Below, in pieces: positions 19,590 to 32,300 of a stretch of 64,000 nt of DNA (position 1 is its first letter; every line of letters begins with the position of its first letter). The notes under the pieces were generated by a model, which saw nothing but the letters and a program-made list of their open reading frames with translations, made no database searches and was not told the origin of the DNA. Both the position numbers and the translations under genes were made by a program. This DNA is from Brienomyrus brachyistius (Eukaryota > Chordata > Actinopteri > Osteoglossiformes > Mormyridae): contig NW_026042809.1 in the NCBI RefSeq assembly GCF_023856365.1, positions 30,381 to 94,380 on the forward strand, given 5' to 3'.

Positions 19590-20808
19590 GTGAGAATCAC
19601 AAATCAAACATAATAACAACTGACACAAAGGCCTGAGGTCAGACCCTCTGTATGCAGCACACAGTGTGTCTGCAGTCTCACCCTCACATCGTGTATGATG
19701 ACATTTCTGCTTTTTAGATTAAGTGCCTGTCTGAGAATAACTTCTGCATCATGCTAATTATTTAGCTGTTTCGTGCTCATGGGCAAAAGAAAAATGAGGA
19801 TTAAGTTAAATATATCAGAAATAAATTTCTAATGTGGCTCAAGGCCACAGTAAAGTGGACCATCACATCAAGTAAGTACAAAACAGCCTTTACTAATACG
19901 CTAAGGGTTAAAACAACATATAAGATGTGCATAATCTGACAGTATATCAGCGTGAGAGCAAGGCTGGCCCTGGAAGTGGTGTGCATGCAATGGCAGAGCA
20001 AAGTTAGAGACACCCGCTAAAAACTTTCATTTCATCTCACTTGCTCCTTTCTTCTTTTTCCTTCTTTTTTTCCCTCCTAATCTGTCCATCCTCTTCGGCC
20101 AGCTCACCCACTGCAATACTTTACGGGTTAAAAATGAAATAAATACATTTTTTAAATTTAAAAAATGAAATCGATCAACATGAGAGGCCTATACAGAGTT
20201 TATAGAACCCCTCATGGTAAAGCAAACATGTTTGTCACAGCAGTGCATTCAGACCATGATTCTGCTAAAGCTGCCGGACAGGACAAAGGGAAAAAAAAAG
20301 AAGAAGGTGGGGGTCAGTGCAGCAGTGGGTAGTTCAGGTCCAGAATGTAAAAATCCAGACCAAGATTTAGTTTCAACCAAACAGCTGAGTACTCTGTATC
20401 AGTGCCATTCTTAAAGTCGTGTTTCAACTTCTGGCAAAGTTCTCCCAGGAGCCTATCTCTGTTGTATGTACAGTCGGCATGTAATTCATTCCTGCCCAGA
20501 TCCCTGACAAACAGTTGGAGGCAGAATTACTTGTTATCAGAGTATGTGAATTTTTACACACACCAGCAGCTGTGACAGAATAAGATATTTCCTTTATACT
20601 GCTGCCACATAGTGGACACAAAGAAGACTGCAGTCAATTCTAAAATCAGTCGGTCAACATGCTACCACCACAGACTATAATCGGGAAGTGATCAAACTTC
20701 ATGGAACAATATGAATATAAACAAACAGATGTAGTAAGTATATTGTGCAAAATGTATCTTCATCTTAACTACGCTGAATGGTGGAGTCCCAGAGTAAGTG
20801 ATCCTCAC

Positions 20809-20848
20809 CTGGAGGCCCATCAGTGAAGAAGAGGATGAAGAGGAGCAT
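20809..20848 (-). CDS. Leader exon of an Ig-like receptor, minus strand (copy B)
   Basis: Equivalent of 4163-4202. One synonymous change (CTT to CTC, leucine) separates it from A and C. The Ig exons of copy A (10360 to 9413) lie about 10.5 kb downstream on the same strand, across several repeats. Confidence 0.5.
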
Positions 20849-22868
20849 CAGAGGAGCCTTATGTGTGTATCGCTGACCTCAGATCTGTGGAGACTGACAC
20901 TGACTTCCTGACTCTCCTTAACCTCACTGCCTCCCTTTTTGTGGGTTTTAAATGTTTAAAAATCATCCATCTATCTTTGATTTTCATAAACTGTTTGTGC
21001 ACTGATGCATTTCCTGTCTATTTCTTGTCTGTAAAAAGGAAAACAGTTTGATGCTGCTGTTGTCCTGCTCTTACCAGGAATAAATATTTTGATTTCATCT
21101 AGAATCTTATCATTTTAGAAACATGATTTCATAGCAAAATTATTGATAGCTGGTCTTCACAGTGAATCATTCATGCTCACAGAATTTAAACTACAAACAA
21201 ATTAATCAAATAAGTCTAGTTCTTTTCTAAACTGTTACTTCCTCATATTGCAAATGAGCAAAGAGCAGTGAAATCAGACTTATTCTGAAAAGCAGAAAAG
21301 TCGTCATACAGGATGTGAGTGTGAGACTCTGCAGAAACACTGTGTGCTACATACAGAGGGTCTGACCTCAGGCCTTTATTTCAGTCTTTATTATGTTTTA
21401 TACAGTTTTAAAATGTCACTGCAGTAGGTCCTTTTCATATGTGTGGATCAGCACAAATCATGAGGTCCGTTAGGAAGGTGTCTGTATGACAGGGGTGGGG
21501 GTATCCTGGGGGGGGGGGGATGGGTGGGGGCAAAGTCAGGTAATTCACTTCATCTGGGTCTTATCAGCAGTCCTGTGTTTCTCTCAGCACCGCAATGATG
21601 TTTCACACATAATGGGGTCCGTGGGCCTCCTCAGTTATATTCAGGCTTTCAAAGTTCTTCAATCATAAAAAGTCACATGGATCTGACACTCTGACACTGT
21701 TATATTAATTTGTTTAAATTCATTGAAAATACTATATATTACAGCTAGTATTTGGATCCGTCTGCTCTTTATCCGTTCCTCACTGGCATACCTGGGTCTT
21801 TGTGCAGTGCTTTCCGGAAGCATCAGAACCATTCATAAGGGAATCTATGTGTGGCTGCCCTCTAGTGGATACACAAAATTCGGCTACTTAAGTAGCTTGA
21901 CTATATTTCCCTCCTAGTTTAGTTTAGTTCCTAATTTAATTTAACAGATGAAACTGAAGGCAGAGCTGGAAATTAGTTTAGTCATGACTTCAGAAGTTAC
22001 GCTGACATGGGATTCTGTACAATCAGAGATGAAGCTGCTGGATGGGATGGTCATCGCCTGCTTTTTCTGACTGATGTAGGTCTGGATGTAAAGTTACAAA
22101 CTGCTTAATGTGTATCAATCTGTTTTATAATGTTCACACAAAAAAAGTGCTTTTAATGTGTCTGCACCTTGTATCTCCCACAATGTGCTTCTGCATTTGA
22201 TATCTTCTTGACTTGGGGATAAAGAGATTTAACTGGATGGATTTTACTTTTGTGAAGCACTACAGTCCAAAGCTGAACTGATTGTTCAAAGCTTTTTGGT
22301 TTTTAAGCAAAACTACTTCATTTAATTAATCTGAAACCCACTTTGCGCCTTTCTAGACTCAACAAAGCATCATTGCCAACAAAATAAGTGAGTTACAGTT
22401 AAATCAGGTAAAGAAGTTTCATTTGGAATTTACTGATCCAGGTTTTCAGCACCACGGACACCAACTAGACTTACTGTCATTTAATGGGAGTGAAAGCAGA
22501 AACCAATAGATCACACAGGGATATTTTCATTTGATGGTGTCTTTCTTTTTACTTTTGATATGCCGTCTTCCTCCTTAGCTGATATGTGAGGCTGCTGTCA
22601 GCTCAGACAAGCTGGTGTGATTTTACGCAGAGTGATAAGTGGGCAGTCCTGTTTTCGTGTGTTACATTTTCATTTGATGTTGGCCAATATGTATGTGGTA
22701 CTGTTTCCTCCTTAACTGACATTCACAGGCTGTTGTTAGCAGAGACAAGCTGGTGTATTTGTACTGCAGATTGAAAAGTGGGCGTTCCCGATTACATCAC
22801 TCTTTTAAAGAGTCCCTGATTGGTGGGCTCTGACGAGGAGGGGTGACCTAAAAACTCCAAACCATTTA

Positions 22869-23193
22869 TCCCTCCATCCATCCATCCATTTTCCAAACCG
22901 CTTATCCTACTGGGTCGTGGGGGGTCCGGAGCCTATCCCGGAAGCAATGGGCACGGGAACAAACCTGGATGGGGGGCCAGCCCATCGCAGCCAAACCATT
23001 TAAGTTTGTGAAATTCATTTTTAATAATTACCATCCATCCATCCATCCATTTTCCAAACCGCTTATCCTACTGGGTCGTGGGGGGTCCGGAGCCTATCCC
23101 GGAAGCAATGGGCACGGGAACAACCCTGGATGGGGGGCCAGCCCATCGCAGCCAAACCATTTAAGTTTGTGAAATTCATTTTTAATAATTACC
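22869..23193 (-). repeat. Fish interspersed repeat, 161-bp tandem pair (copy B)
   Basis: Equivalent of 6222-6546. Confidence 0.75.
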
Positions 23194-23497
23194 AATTTCA
23201 GAAAAATATGAAATGTTTTGTAAAGTATCAATTTATTAATCATGTATTTAAACAAATTATGACCAGTATAAAAGACACATACAAAACTGTACAAAAGTCT
23301 TGGGCTGTCGAAGAAAATGATGTTCAAATGATCTTCATCTTGGTCTAGAATTATAATATTTTGTCCGTCAAAGTGTGGCAGCCCAGTCATTTCAAAATCT
23401 CTTCTAAAGTTAGTAAAACATTTGCACCAACCATCCAATAGACCTATATCTTTTTATAACACAACTCCTATGGCTAATCAATGCATCATTAACATTT

Positions 23498-23764
23498 TGT
23501 CACGGGAGACGGCAGCGATCGCGGGCAGGCGGGTAAGAAGCAGGCAGACAGCCGAGAATCAGGGCAAACGAGGGGTTTAATCTCAGGGACGAGGGCACGA
23601 ACATCAACTGACATCAATGACGGACAAAGGACTCGGGTAAGACACGGACTGAAATACACAGGACTGAGCAAATTAACTAGATACAGCTGGGTACAATCGG
23701 GAGAAAACACGTGGGTAATCAGGGGGCGTGGCACACAGGAGGAGCGGACGAGCCGGGCATGACA
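23498..23764. mobile_element. Solo LTR, 267 bp (copy B)
   Basis: Equivalent of 6851-7117, with the same CATTT flanks. The insertion predates the duplication. Confidence 0.65.
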
Positions 23765-24309
23765 CATTTGTTTAATTAAATTAATTAATTAAGTGAGCTG
23801 GTGGCAGAATTTAACAAATACATGGAATGGCTGGGGTGCCCCTGAGGAGAGGTTTAGGATCCAAAGCGTGGTTCATCTAGCGATCCAACAAGGCATCAGT
23901 AACTTTATGGAGAAAAGAAGAAATTCTTGTTAGTTTTTATTGTGTCACTTTTAATTTGCATATATTTTTATGATAATTGTGTTTTTGTTCTGAGCAAATA
24001 TACACAACCCAATTAAATAGCATTAAACGTTTTCTTTGATGGCCCAAGACTTTTGCATAGTACCATATTTTTTCAGAATCAAGAGACAATTTAATAAAAA
24101 CCAGTCTTACCTTCACAAGATAACGATTATTAAACATTAACCAGCAGGTGGCAGCAAAGCACTTGTGAATAAGTGGCCAATACGTGGTTGTACAGGTTGC
24201 CAGCAGATAATCATCCCCTCTGTGTTTAACTGACTCTCATGCTATGACTGTACAGACTGAGCAGGGCCGAGTGAGAGAGGCCTCACTGCAGTTAGCATAA
24301 CCGTTTATT

Positions 24310-24511
24310 TTACAGCTCGTCTGACTCATTCTACTCCACGAAGGTCATCTCCTCTGCCAGCTTCCTCTGATCCAGGGAGATCCTCTGCTTCTCTCTGATT
24401 GGTTCCTGCTTTCTACAGGAGGTCCAGTGCAGCTGAATGGTGATGATAGTGCAAATCACGTAAAACACACCAGTCCCAGCTTTCAGTACAGCATCCAGAA
24501 CCTGCTCCCAC
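24310..24511 (-). pseudogene. Transmembrane/tail exon with premature stop (copy B)
   Basis: Equivalent of 7663-7864. A CAG-to-TAG change (stop at 24331-24333) removes the last seven residues (QNESDEL). Other differences from A include L to V in the membrane segment (YVICTII) and V to I in the tail. Confidence 0.6.
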
Positions 24512-24606
24512 CTGTGAGACATATAATACACCAGTGTGTCTGTCAGTCACACATATCACATTTAAACTTGAAGAGCAAAACAGTGAATCTATTCTGACTG
24601 AAGTAA

Positions 24607-24799
24607 GTAAGACTAAGAAAAGGTCACTCTTGAAACTGAAATATAAATTATGAAAGATATTCTACAGAGAAAATGATTAGATGGAGAACAATGAATTAGT
24701 GTTCACATCCCAGGGCACTGATAGTGAACAGGTGAGATAAATGATTTTATTAACATATTTTAATGTATCTATTGTATCAGGGTGGCATGGTGGTGCAGT
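24607..24799. other. 193-bp segment replacing the A/C sequence (copy B)
   Basis: This is unrelated to 7960-8496 although both flanks match. It includes the intact 5' start of the interspersed repeat (from 24781), so copy B probably keeps the ancestral junction and A/C the rearranged one. Confidence 0.6.
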
Positions 24800-25107
24800 G
24801 GTTTGCACTGTCGCCTCACTCCTCTGGCACGTGTACTCAAGTCTTCGCTGGAATTCCATGTGTATGGAGTTTGCATGCTCCCCCTGTGTCATTGTGGGGT
24901 TTCCTCCAGGGACTCTGATTTCCCCCCACAGTCCAAAAACATGCTGAGGCTAATTGGAGTTGTCAAATTGCCGGTAGGTGTGCTTGTGCGAGGGAATGGA
25001 GTGTGAGCGTGTCCTGCAATGGGTTGGCACCCTGTCATGGGACGTTCCCTGCCTTGCGCCCATAGGGACCCTGAGTTAGACAAGCAGTTTCAGACAATGG
25101 ATGGATG
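24781..25107 (+). repeat. Fish interspersed repeat, more complete (copy B)
   Basis: Equivalent of 8498-8804, with the repeat's 5' end (ggtggcatggtggtgcagtg) preserved. Confidence 0.78.
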
Positions 25108-25379
25108 CAGCACTGGAACAGATATTACAGAGTACAACTGTAACACTGGTCTACGCTGCAATGAAAAACCACCTACAGACATGTTAGTCAGTCTGCACAC
25201 CATTAGTAACAATTCATCCTCACAAAGATGAAAAAATGCCTGAATTATGTTGCAAGCTACATGGATTTGTCTGGATTTGTATACATAACAAGTGACTGGC
25301 TGTATGTCTGTGGAAAATGCTGTGATTTTTGTCATATTACAGACTGATCATAAACTAGAAGACACACATTCAATATTAA

Positions 25380-25544
25380 AGACACCAATTAGCCTGACTG
25401 TGCGTTTTTGGATTGTTGGAGGAAACCCACACAGCATGTGGAGAACATGCAAACTCCACACATACAGAGCAGAAGCCAGATTCAAACCCCTAAACATGGA
25501 GGCGTGAAGCAACAGCGCCGCCTACTGGACCACCGTGCCACTAT
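25380..25544 (-). repeat. Fish interspersed repeat, 5' part, inverted (copy B)
   Basis: Equivalent of 9077-9241. Confidence 0.72.
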
Positions 25545-25715
25545 CATTGAAACAATAATCCCAATAAATAACTCTGTTTCACAACAGCTGATAAATAGGG
25601 GATTATCCCCACAAAGAAGCACAAACCCCTTCGTGAGTGAAACTGCTGGGTTGATTAGTATGTATCTATTTATATTCAAGCATAAATAATTCACAGGCAG
25701 ATTTAAATCAATTAC

Positions 25716-26009
25716 TTATGTTTAACAGTAATATGAACTGGAATCTGCAGGATTCCACAACCAGCCACCAATACCAGCCAGTGTCCTTCCTCTCCAGTGT
25801 CCTTCCTCTTCCTCTTCATTGTCACAATGAAGGTTTTATTTTCTGTGTCATCCCTGATCAGGACAGGCCTCCCATGCAAACTCACTGATCTCTCTGATGC
25901 ACAGGAGCCCCCAATCTTACACCACATCCTTTGTCTTTTGTTGTTTCCATAGTAACACTGACACTGTCTCCATCCACACCCGTCACCTCCTGTTTGTCCA
26001 CTGACAGCC
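25716..26009 (-). pseudogene. V-type Ig exon b, extra disruption (copy B)
   Basis: Equivalent of 9413-9693. A local duplication of a ccagtgtccttcctct unit near 25785-25815 lengthens the exon and scrambles the DTGWYW region. The frameshift near the first Cys is shared with A and C. Confidence 0.72.
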
Positions 26010-26360
26010 CTGGAGGACTTCAACACACAGGTAAAACACTCAACGATTTCCACAGCAATGAAATGTTTATGAATATCAGCCCATTACAACATACATACTG
26101 TATGTAAATGTTTGGCCAACCCCTGACATTTTTTAACATATTGCTTATCATATTTAACCTCATGAAGTCGCCCGATTTAGCTGACACTGTTACTTCTTCC
26201 AAGTCTCGTTTATCATATTGAATTAAATTAAAATGCAGATTTTTAAAATATTAAAACATTTTTCCATCAGTGTTTGTGTTAAGGTCCTTCCTTTTTGACT
26301 CAGTGACATGTTACATACTGTGCATCTCATTGGCTACAGTCTGCAGTACAGACATCTTAC

Positions 26361-26573
26361 CATCAGTGACTGACAGATTAACCTGATCAGAGAGGCTCCA
26401 CTGTACTTCACACCACACCAGTACCGATCGGAATCCTCAGCTGTCAGATTGTTGATGGTCACAGTGAAGACTCGCTGGTCAGGATCATCTCTGACTCACA
26501 CTTTACCCTCCTGTGGAGAGTCAGTGTGTACTATGGGAGTACATGACTTCACATTATACCCTCTGCACCAGTA
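26361..26573 (-). pseudogene. V-type Ig exon a, 3' part, left of an insertion (copy B)
   Basis: This is the donor-side part of the exon equivalent to 10047-10360. Homology stops at 26573. The stretch 26438-26573 (136 bp) is repeated at 27337-27472 beyond the insertion. Confidence 0.75.
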
Positions 26574-27336
26574 CGGGACTCCACTCCAACAACCGCTGCA
26601 AACACCGCGCCTCCCTGAGAGCCATCACCCATCAGCTCATCAGCCACTGCAACCAACTGCAAAGACCTCCCTCTTTCCTGCATCCAAGTAAACCAACTTC
26701 CTTTCCTTTCTAACAACCTAAACTGTCCTATTCACCTGCTATATTCCTTTAGGTTTATATTCCTACAAACTGCTTGCTTTGCAGAACAGTTTTTCCCTTT
26801 TTAGGTTAATCATTTTAAATCTGGTCACTGCATTTTCATGATTACATCGTTTGTGTCTTTTCCGTTATTTCATGTTTATTGTTTGTTAGGTATAATGTCT
26901 GTCTTATGTTAGTTGTAGGAATAAATGTATGTCTTTTTACACAACTTCAGCCTCCGTCATTGAGTGCTCACAATAGTCCCTGCCTCTGCGATCTGCCTAC
27001 TACGCTCTGAAACCTCAAACTCGCCTGAAATATCGCGAGACTCTCTCTCATTGGCCGTGAGGGGAGCTTCGCTACCGATCGTTTACATTACCTGGTGACC
27101 CAGCTCGCTGGACGAGCCTACTAACCCAAGTTATTAAGCGATACGGGTTATTAATGAATCCCATTTAAGTCTCACATTAACAGACTCACTGGGATTCGCA
27201 TTTGAGTTTGGAGGAACCGACCATTCGGCATAACAATTGGTTACTAATCAGCATCAAATAATAATTAATTAAAAGTTAATTAATTTCAAAACATATTGGT
27301 GGAGATATTAAAATATACCTGAGCTAATAATTCCTA
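26574..27336. mobile_element. 763-bp insertion splitting an Ig exon, with an LTR-like part (copy B only)
   Basis: The insertion is absent from A and C. Its right part, about 26914-27338, begins TGTAGGAATAAATG and ends TAATTCCTACA. It therefore has TG...CA ends with a 9-bp inverted repeat, and contains AATAAA near its start, suggesting a solo LTR or a small DNA element. The left 340 bp is of unknown origin. No short target-site duplication is visible. Instead a 136-bp exon segment is repeated on both sides, implying a recombination step after or during insertion. Confidence 0.5.
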
Positions 27337-27573
27337 CAGCTGTCAGATTGTTGATGGTCACAGTGAAGACTTGCTGGTCAGGATCATCTCTGACTCACAC
27401 TTTACCCTCCAGTGGAGAGTCAGTGTGTACTATGGGAGTACATGACCTCACATTATACCCTCTGCACCAGTATTTCACATGAGTTTTATATCTGTCACCA
27501 TAGGAACATGGGATTGTTACAGATCATCCTCTCTGTACACAGGCCCATTTCACTGTAGACACACTGTCAGCAC
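27337..27573 (-). pseudogene. V-type Ig exon a, 5' part, right of an insertion (copy B)
   Basis: This is the acceptor-side part of the split exon, containing the first TGA stop and the THVKYWCRG segment. Its first 136 bp on the + strand duplicate 26438-26573 with a few differences. Confidence 0.75.
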
Positions 27574-27850
27574 CTGTGGGGAAAATAATTAACTGAATAA
27601 GGATTTTCCATCTTATGACATCTCTAAGTAATTATGCTTGGTTTGTGTAATACTTAGATTAGGTCATGTGTAATTAACAGAACAGTGATAATGTATAAAA
27701 GTCAAAGACCATCATTTTACTATAAGAACAAGGAAAACAAAACTAGTGTCTGATCTTGGGAAGGGCTTCAGCAGGATGTGGGATCGGGAATCTGAGCCTG
27801 GCAGTGTGTTCTAGGGTCTGAGAGGAAAACCAGGACCTTAAATCCCTAGT

Positions 27851-27867
27851 AAAAGGCCTAGATGAGG
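27851..27867 (+). repeat. Left target-site duplication of the L1/Tx1 element
   Basis: The 17-bp sequence aaaaggcctagatgagg is repeated at 33547-33563. Copies A and C have it once, at 10640-10656 and 53242-53258. Confidence 0.85.
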
Positions 27868-27975
27868 GTTTCCGGTAATGGCGGCTTGCTGAGAAGACGT
27901 GCCCACTTCTGCTCCGCTATGTTTCTGTAAAATCCTGAATAATACTCGTTTATTGGACGTTGAACAAGACCAGTA

Positions 27976-28917
27976 GTGATGCCTCTCTCGCAAAAGAAAC
28001 TTGGTAAAAACATTAGTAGACCGACTCAGTCGAAATTGTCTAACTTCACTTCTAAGTCGAGCTCCGAGGCTAGCTGTGAAGCTAATGTTAGTGGTGAAGA
28101 TAGCGAGAATAATACCAACACCTGTCAGGTGATGGAGGAGAAAATTGACAAGCCAAATGAGAGGGGAAAGACGGTCGAAAGCTTAGACGCAGTACTGGCG
28201 GCTATTGCAAACTTGAAATCGGATTTTTCCTCCAAACTGGACGGTATTTTGTCAGCAATAGAGACTGTGAGGAAGGATGTTAATGAGTGTGCTAAACGGG
28301 TCGGTGAGGCGGAGGCCCGGATATCTGCAGCAGAAGATAGTATCACCACCTTGGAAGCAAAGGCACGGACTCTTGAAAATAACAACAAAGATCTCGAAGA
28401 CAAAGTGCTGGATCTGGAGGCCAGATCGCGACGTTCTAACTTGAGACTTGTTAACCTGCCCGAGGGCGCGGAAGGAGAGGACGCGTGCGTCTTCTTGGAA
28501 AACTGGCTGCCGGAGGCTCTGAACTTGGCACCGCTACATACCGCTCTGACGCTGGAGAGAGCTCATCGGATCGGCCAGAAGAATACGTCAAACACCGCTG
28601 CACCGAGGACAATGATCATGAAGTTCCTAAATTACAAGGATAAAATGACCGTGATAAGAGCTGCCAGGGCAAAGGGACAGATTCTTTTCAAGAACCGTCC
28701 GGTGAGATTTTATGAGGACCTGGCGACCGGTGTACACAGAAAACAGAAAGAGTTTAACGCCGTGAGACAACAGCTTCGCTCCATGGGGATCCGGTACGGC
28801 ATGATTCCTCCCGCGCGACTGATAGTGACATACAACGGAAAGTCTCGCATCTTTAACCAGCCAGGTGAAGCGGAGAATTTTGTGAAGGCTCTGAGGTCAG
28901 AAAGTGGACTGGGTTGA
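27976..28917 (+). CDS. L1-type ORF1 protein (RNA-binding chaperone of the LINE)
   Basis: The ORF encodes 313 residues, open throughout. Residues 1-60 are Ser/Lys-rich and probably disordered. Residues about 70-150 form a heptad-like coiled coil (TLEAKARTLENNNKDLEDKV). A segment of the L1 RRM/C-terminal type follows (LEARSRRSNLRLVNLPEG, ERAHRIGQ, MIMKFLNYKDK, ILFKNRPVRFYEDLA). This is the architecture of L1/Tx1 ORF1p, which trimerises and binds element RNA. The start is the first ATG after the 5' UTR, with a second Met next to it. The stop at 28915-28917 is about 430 bp before ORF2. Confidence 0.88.
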   Translation: MMPLSQKKLGKNISRPTQSKLSNFTSKSSSEASCEANVSGEDSENNTNTCQVMEEKIDKPNERGKTVESLDAVLAAIANLKSDFSSKLDGILSAIETVRKDVNECAKRVGEAEARISAAEDSITTLEAKARTLENNNKDLEDKVLDLEARSRRSNLRLVNLPEGAEGEDACVFLENWLPEALNLAPLHTALTLERAHRIGQKNTSNTAAPRTMIMKFLNYKDKMTVIRAARAKGQILFKNRPVRFYEDLATGVHRKQKEFNAVRQQLRSMGIRYGMIPPARLIVTYNGKSRIFNQPGEAENFVKALRSESGLG

Positions 28918-29351
28918 GAATGTAATCATTGACATGCTGTGTGTTGGCATGAAGGAATAATTACTGAGCTTTAAGTTTTAAAAGAAGAGTGAAAGAGAAA
29001 GGCCAATTTGTTATATTTGTTTATCGGTCCAGAGGCTTACAGCTACTATTAGTAGCCTAATTTTCTTAATGTATCCAATAACGAGTTTTTCTGTTTATGT
29101 AGCGGGGTGGGGTAGGGGGGAAAGGTGTTTAGGCATAGTCGGTTGATCCTCACTTTTGGGTGGAACAACCTTTAGCTGTTAGACAGGTACCAGTATATAT
29201 AGGGGGAGGGAAATGGGTACCAAAGTTCAAGTTAAAGGGGTATGTTCAATACTTATTGTTGTGGGTGTAGTTTTTGACATTCAGATGTTATTTGTTTCTC
29301 TATCCTTTAATATTTCAAATGTGTTGGGAAGCTCATTTAGTGCTGTGTGTT

Positions 29352-32300
29352 ATGTCTGGTGGAATAAGAATTAAAATTTCTTCTTGGAACTGCAGAGGAC
29401 TACAAAAACTGGAGAAGGTAAAACAAGTAATGACTAGGGTGAAATCTATGCACTCTGATATCATGCTACTTCAGGAAACACACCTGTTGTCTAGTCAAGA
29501 GGCGAAGATTAGGAGGAGGTGGCAGGGCAGTATATATTCTGCACCCTTCACCTCTCAGGCAAGAGGTGTTATGATTTTGATCCACAAATCTATACCATTC
29601 CATGTGACAAGGGTTATTAAAGACAAGGCGGGGAGATATATTATTTTACAGGGCACACTTATTACGGAAAAAATAATCCTGATAAATATCTATGCTCCAA
29701 ACATTGACGACCCAAAGTTTTTTCATAATCTTTTTTTGACAGCATCATCTCTGTCTGGTAGCTTTATTATAGGAGGGGATTTTAATTGTACATTGAATCC
29801 AGAATTGGATAGGAGCTCAGGTATTGATTTCTCGCATCCTAAAAGTAGACAAACTATTCAACATTTTATGAAAGAACTTGATCTGAGGGATATTTGGAGG
29901 GATATGAACCCCAAGGTCTTAAAATACTCCTGCTACTCAAATACACTTTTTTTTTTTTTTTTTTTTTAGTTTCTGGCAATATGAGGTACAAAATAAAGGA
30001 TTGTCACTACGATAGCATTTTAATATCTGACCATTCGCCAAACTCATTAATATATGAAGGTTTAAGACTAAAAAGAGATCCCCCTAGATGGAGATTTAAA
30101 CAAAAATAGACAATCAAATAAATATTTATTTTGAAACTAATACGGATTAAACGTCACCCTGCACAAGGTGGGAAGCATTTAAGGCCTACGTAAGAGGTCA
30201 GATTATTAGTTTTACAAGTTATAGAGCAAACCAAACTTATAAGAAAACAAAAAAGTTGGAGGCGGAGATTGAGCTGCTTGAGGGAGAATACTTTCAAACC
30301 TTTTGTCCAAGAGTCCATCAAAAGCTTTTATTACTAAGAACACAGTATAACGAACTTTCTGCTTCTAAAGCAGCCTCACATCTTTTGCGTCTTAAACAAT
30401 CATTCTATGACCAAGGGGAAAAGCCCGGGAAATTATTAGCCTGGCGCCTCCGACAATTACAAAATGAGAAAAACATTACTTCAGTTGTAAACAGTGATGG
30501 ACAGATCATTGTTGACCCTCTAGGAATTAATGAAACTTTTAAGTTTTTTTTTTATGAAAAACTATACAGCTCAGACATAACACATATGGGACAAGAGCAA
30601 AATCTCTTCTTAGATACCCTTCAGATACCTAGCATTTCAGAACTAATAAGTGCAGACCTTAATACACCTATAACAAAGGAGGAAATATCTATAGCAATAG
30701 ATCATTTGAAAACAGGTAAAACCCCAGGCCCAGATGGGCTGCCGACAGAAATTTATAGGAAATTTAAAACTAAATTGCTGTCCCCTCTTTTTGACATGTT
30801 CGCGGATTCATTTGAGAAGGGAATCCTTCCGGCTTCATTAAGAGGAGCTCTGATAACTTTACTACCCAAACCAGGTAAACCGTGCAATAAATGTGGAAAC
30901 CTAAGACCAATAAGTCTTCTTAATGTGGATTTAAAGATACTTTGTAAAATTTTGGCTCGAAGACTGGAGAGATTCTTACCTGATCTAATTCCCTGTGACC
31001 AGAATGGGTTTATTGCAGGTAGACAGGGATTTCATAATGTGAGACGAGTGTTGGATATTCTTCATAATCAGGAAGGAAAAACAGACAATGCTTTACTATC
31101 ACTGGATGCCAAAAAGGCCTTTGATAGAGTTGAGTGGCCCTACTTATTTGAAATATTAAAAAGATTTGGCTGTGGGGATAATTTCTGTCGGTGGATTAGA
31201 CTTCTATATAATGAACCATATGCTGAAATACTGACAAATGGAATTATATCTAAACCATTTGAAATTAAACGGGGATGTAGGCAAGGGTGCCCTTTGTCCC
31301 CCTTATTGTTTATTTTAGCAATTGAACCGTTTGCCATTGCGGTGCGGTCTCATAAAAACATAACTGGTTTATCAGTAAATCAACAGGAACATAGAATTGC
31401 TTTATTTGCAGATGATGTCATCCTTTTTTTGGAAAAACTGAAAGATTCTATCCCAGCCTTGTTGGATTTATTACACACATTTGGACGGATATCAGGATAT
31501 AAAGTGAACAAAGAAAAATCTTCATTAATGATACTTAACTCAGAAGAGAGAAGAAGTGCCGGAAATTCTTTCCAATTCAAAATGGTAGACTGTTTTACCT
31601 ATCTCGGGATTAGGATAGTGCCATGTTTGAGAGACATTGTTGGAGCTAACTACACCCCTATGATAAATTCCATCATCTCATCTGTAGATAGATGGAAACC
31701 CTTGCCCTTGTCACTTATAGCAAGAATTAATGTTCTTAAACTAAACATAATGCCCAAACTTCTGTACTTGTTCCAGAACATTCCATTGTCACCTCCTGCT
31801 AATTTATTCTCACACCTGAAAAAAATGTTTGTACGTTTTTTGTGGAATAATAGACGACCGAGGCTGCGTTTATCACTCTTGTACTTACCGTATGAAAGAG
31901 GAGGCCTCAAATGTGCCAATCCACTTTGGTACTATTGGGCAGCTCAATTGAGGACTATGATGTATTATTTTACAGATAAATCCCTCCCGCCTTGGATGAA
32001 TATTGAAAACTGCTCGGTACCTCTTCCCCTTCCCCAATACCTATATTCAGCAAAAGTCAAAATGTTGAAAAAAAAGACAAAAAATCCTATAGTCAGAAAT
32101 ATGATTATAATCTGGTATCAGGTTAAGAAATATCTGGGTGAATCCACCTCTCTCGCACGCTTCAGCCCAATATGGGGTAATCATTTTTTCCCTCCAGGCA
32201 GAGCAGACCCTGGTTTTAGGAAGTGGGCTGACAAAGGTTTAAAGACAATAGGGGACCTCATGGGATCAGAGGATGAGACTTTGATGTCATTTGAGGAGTT

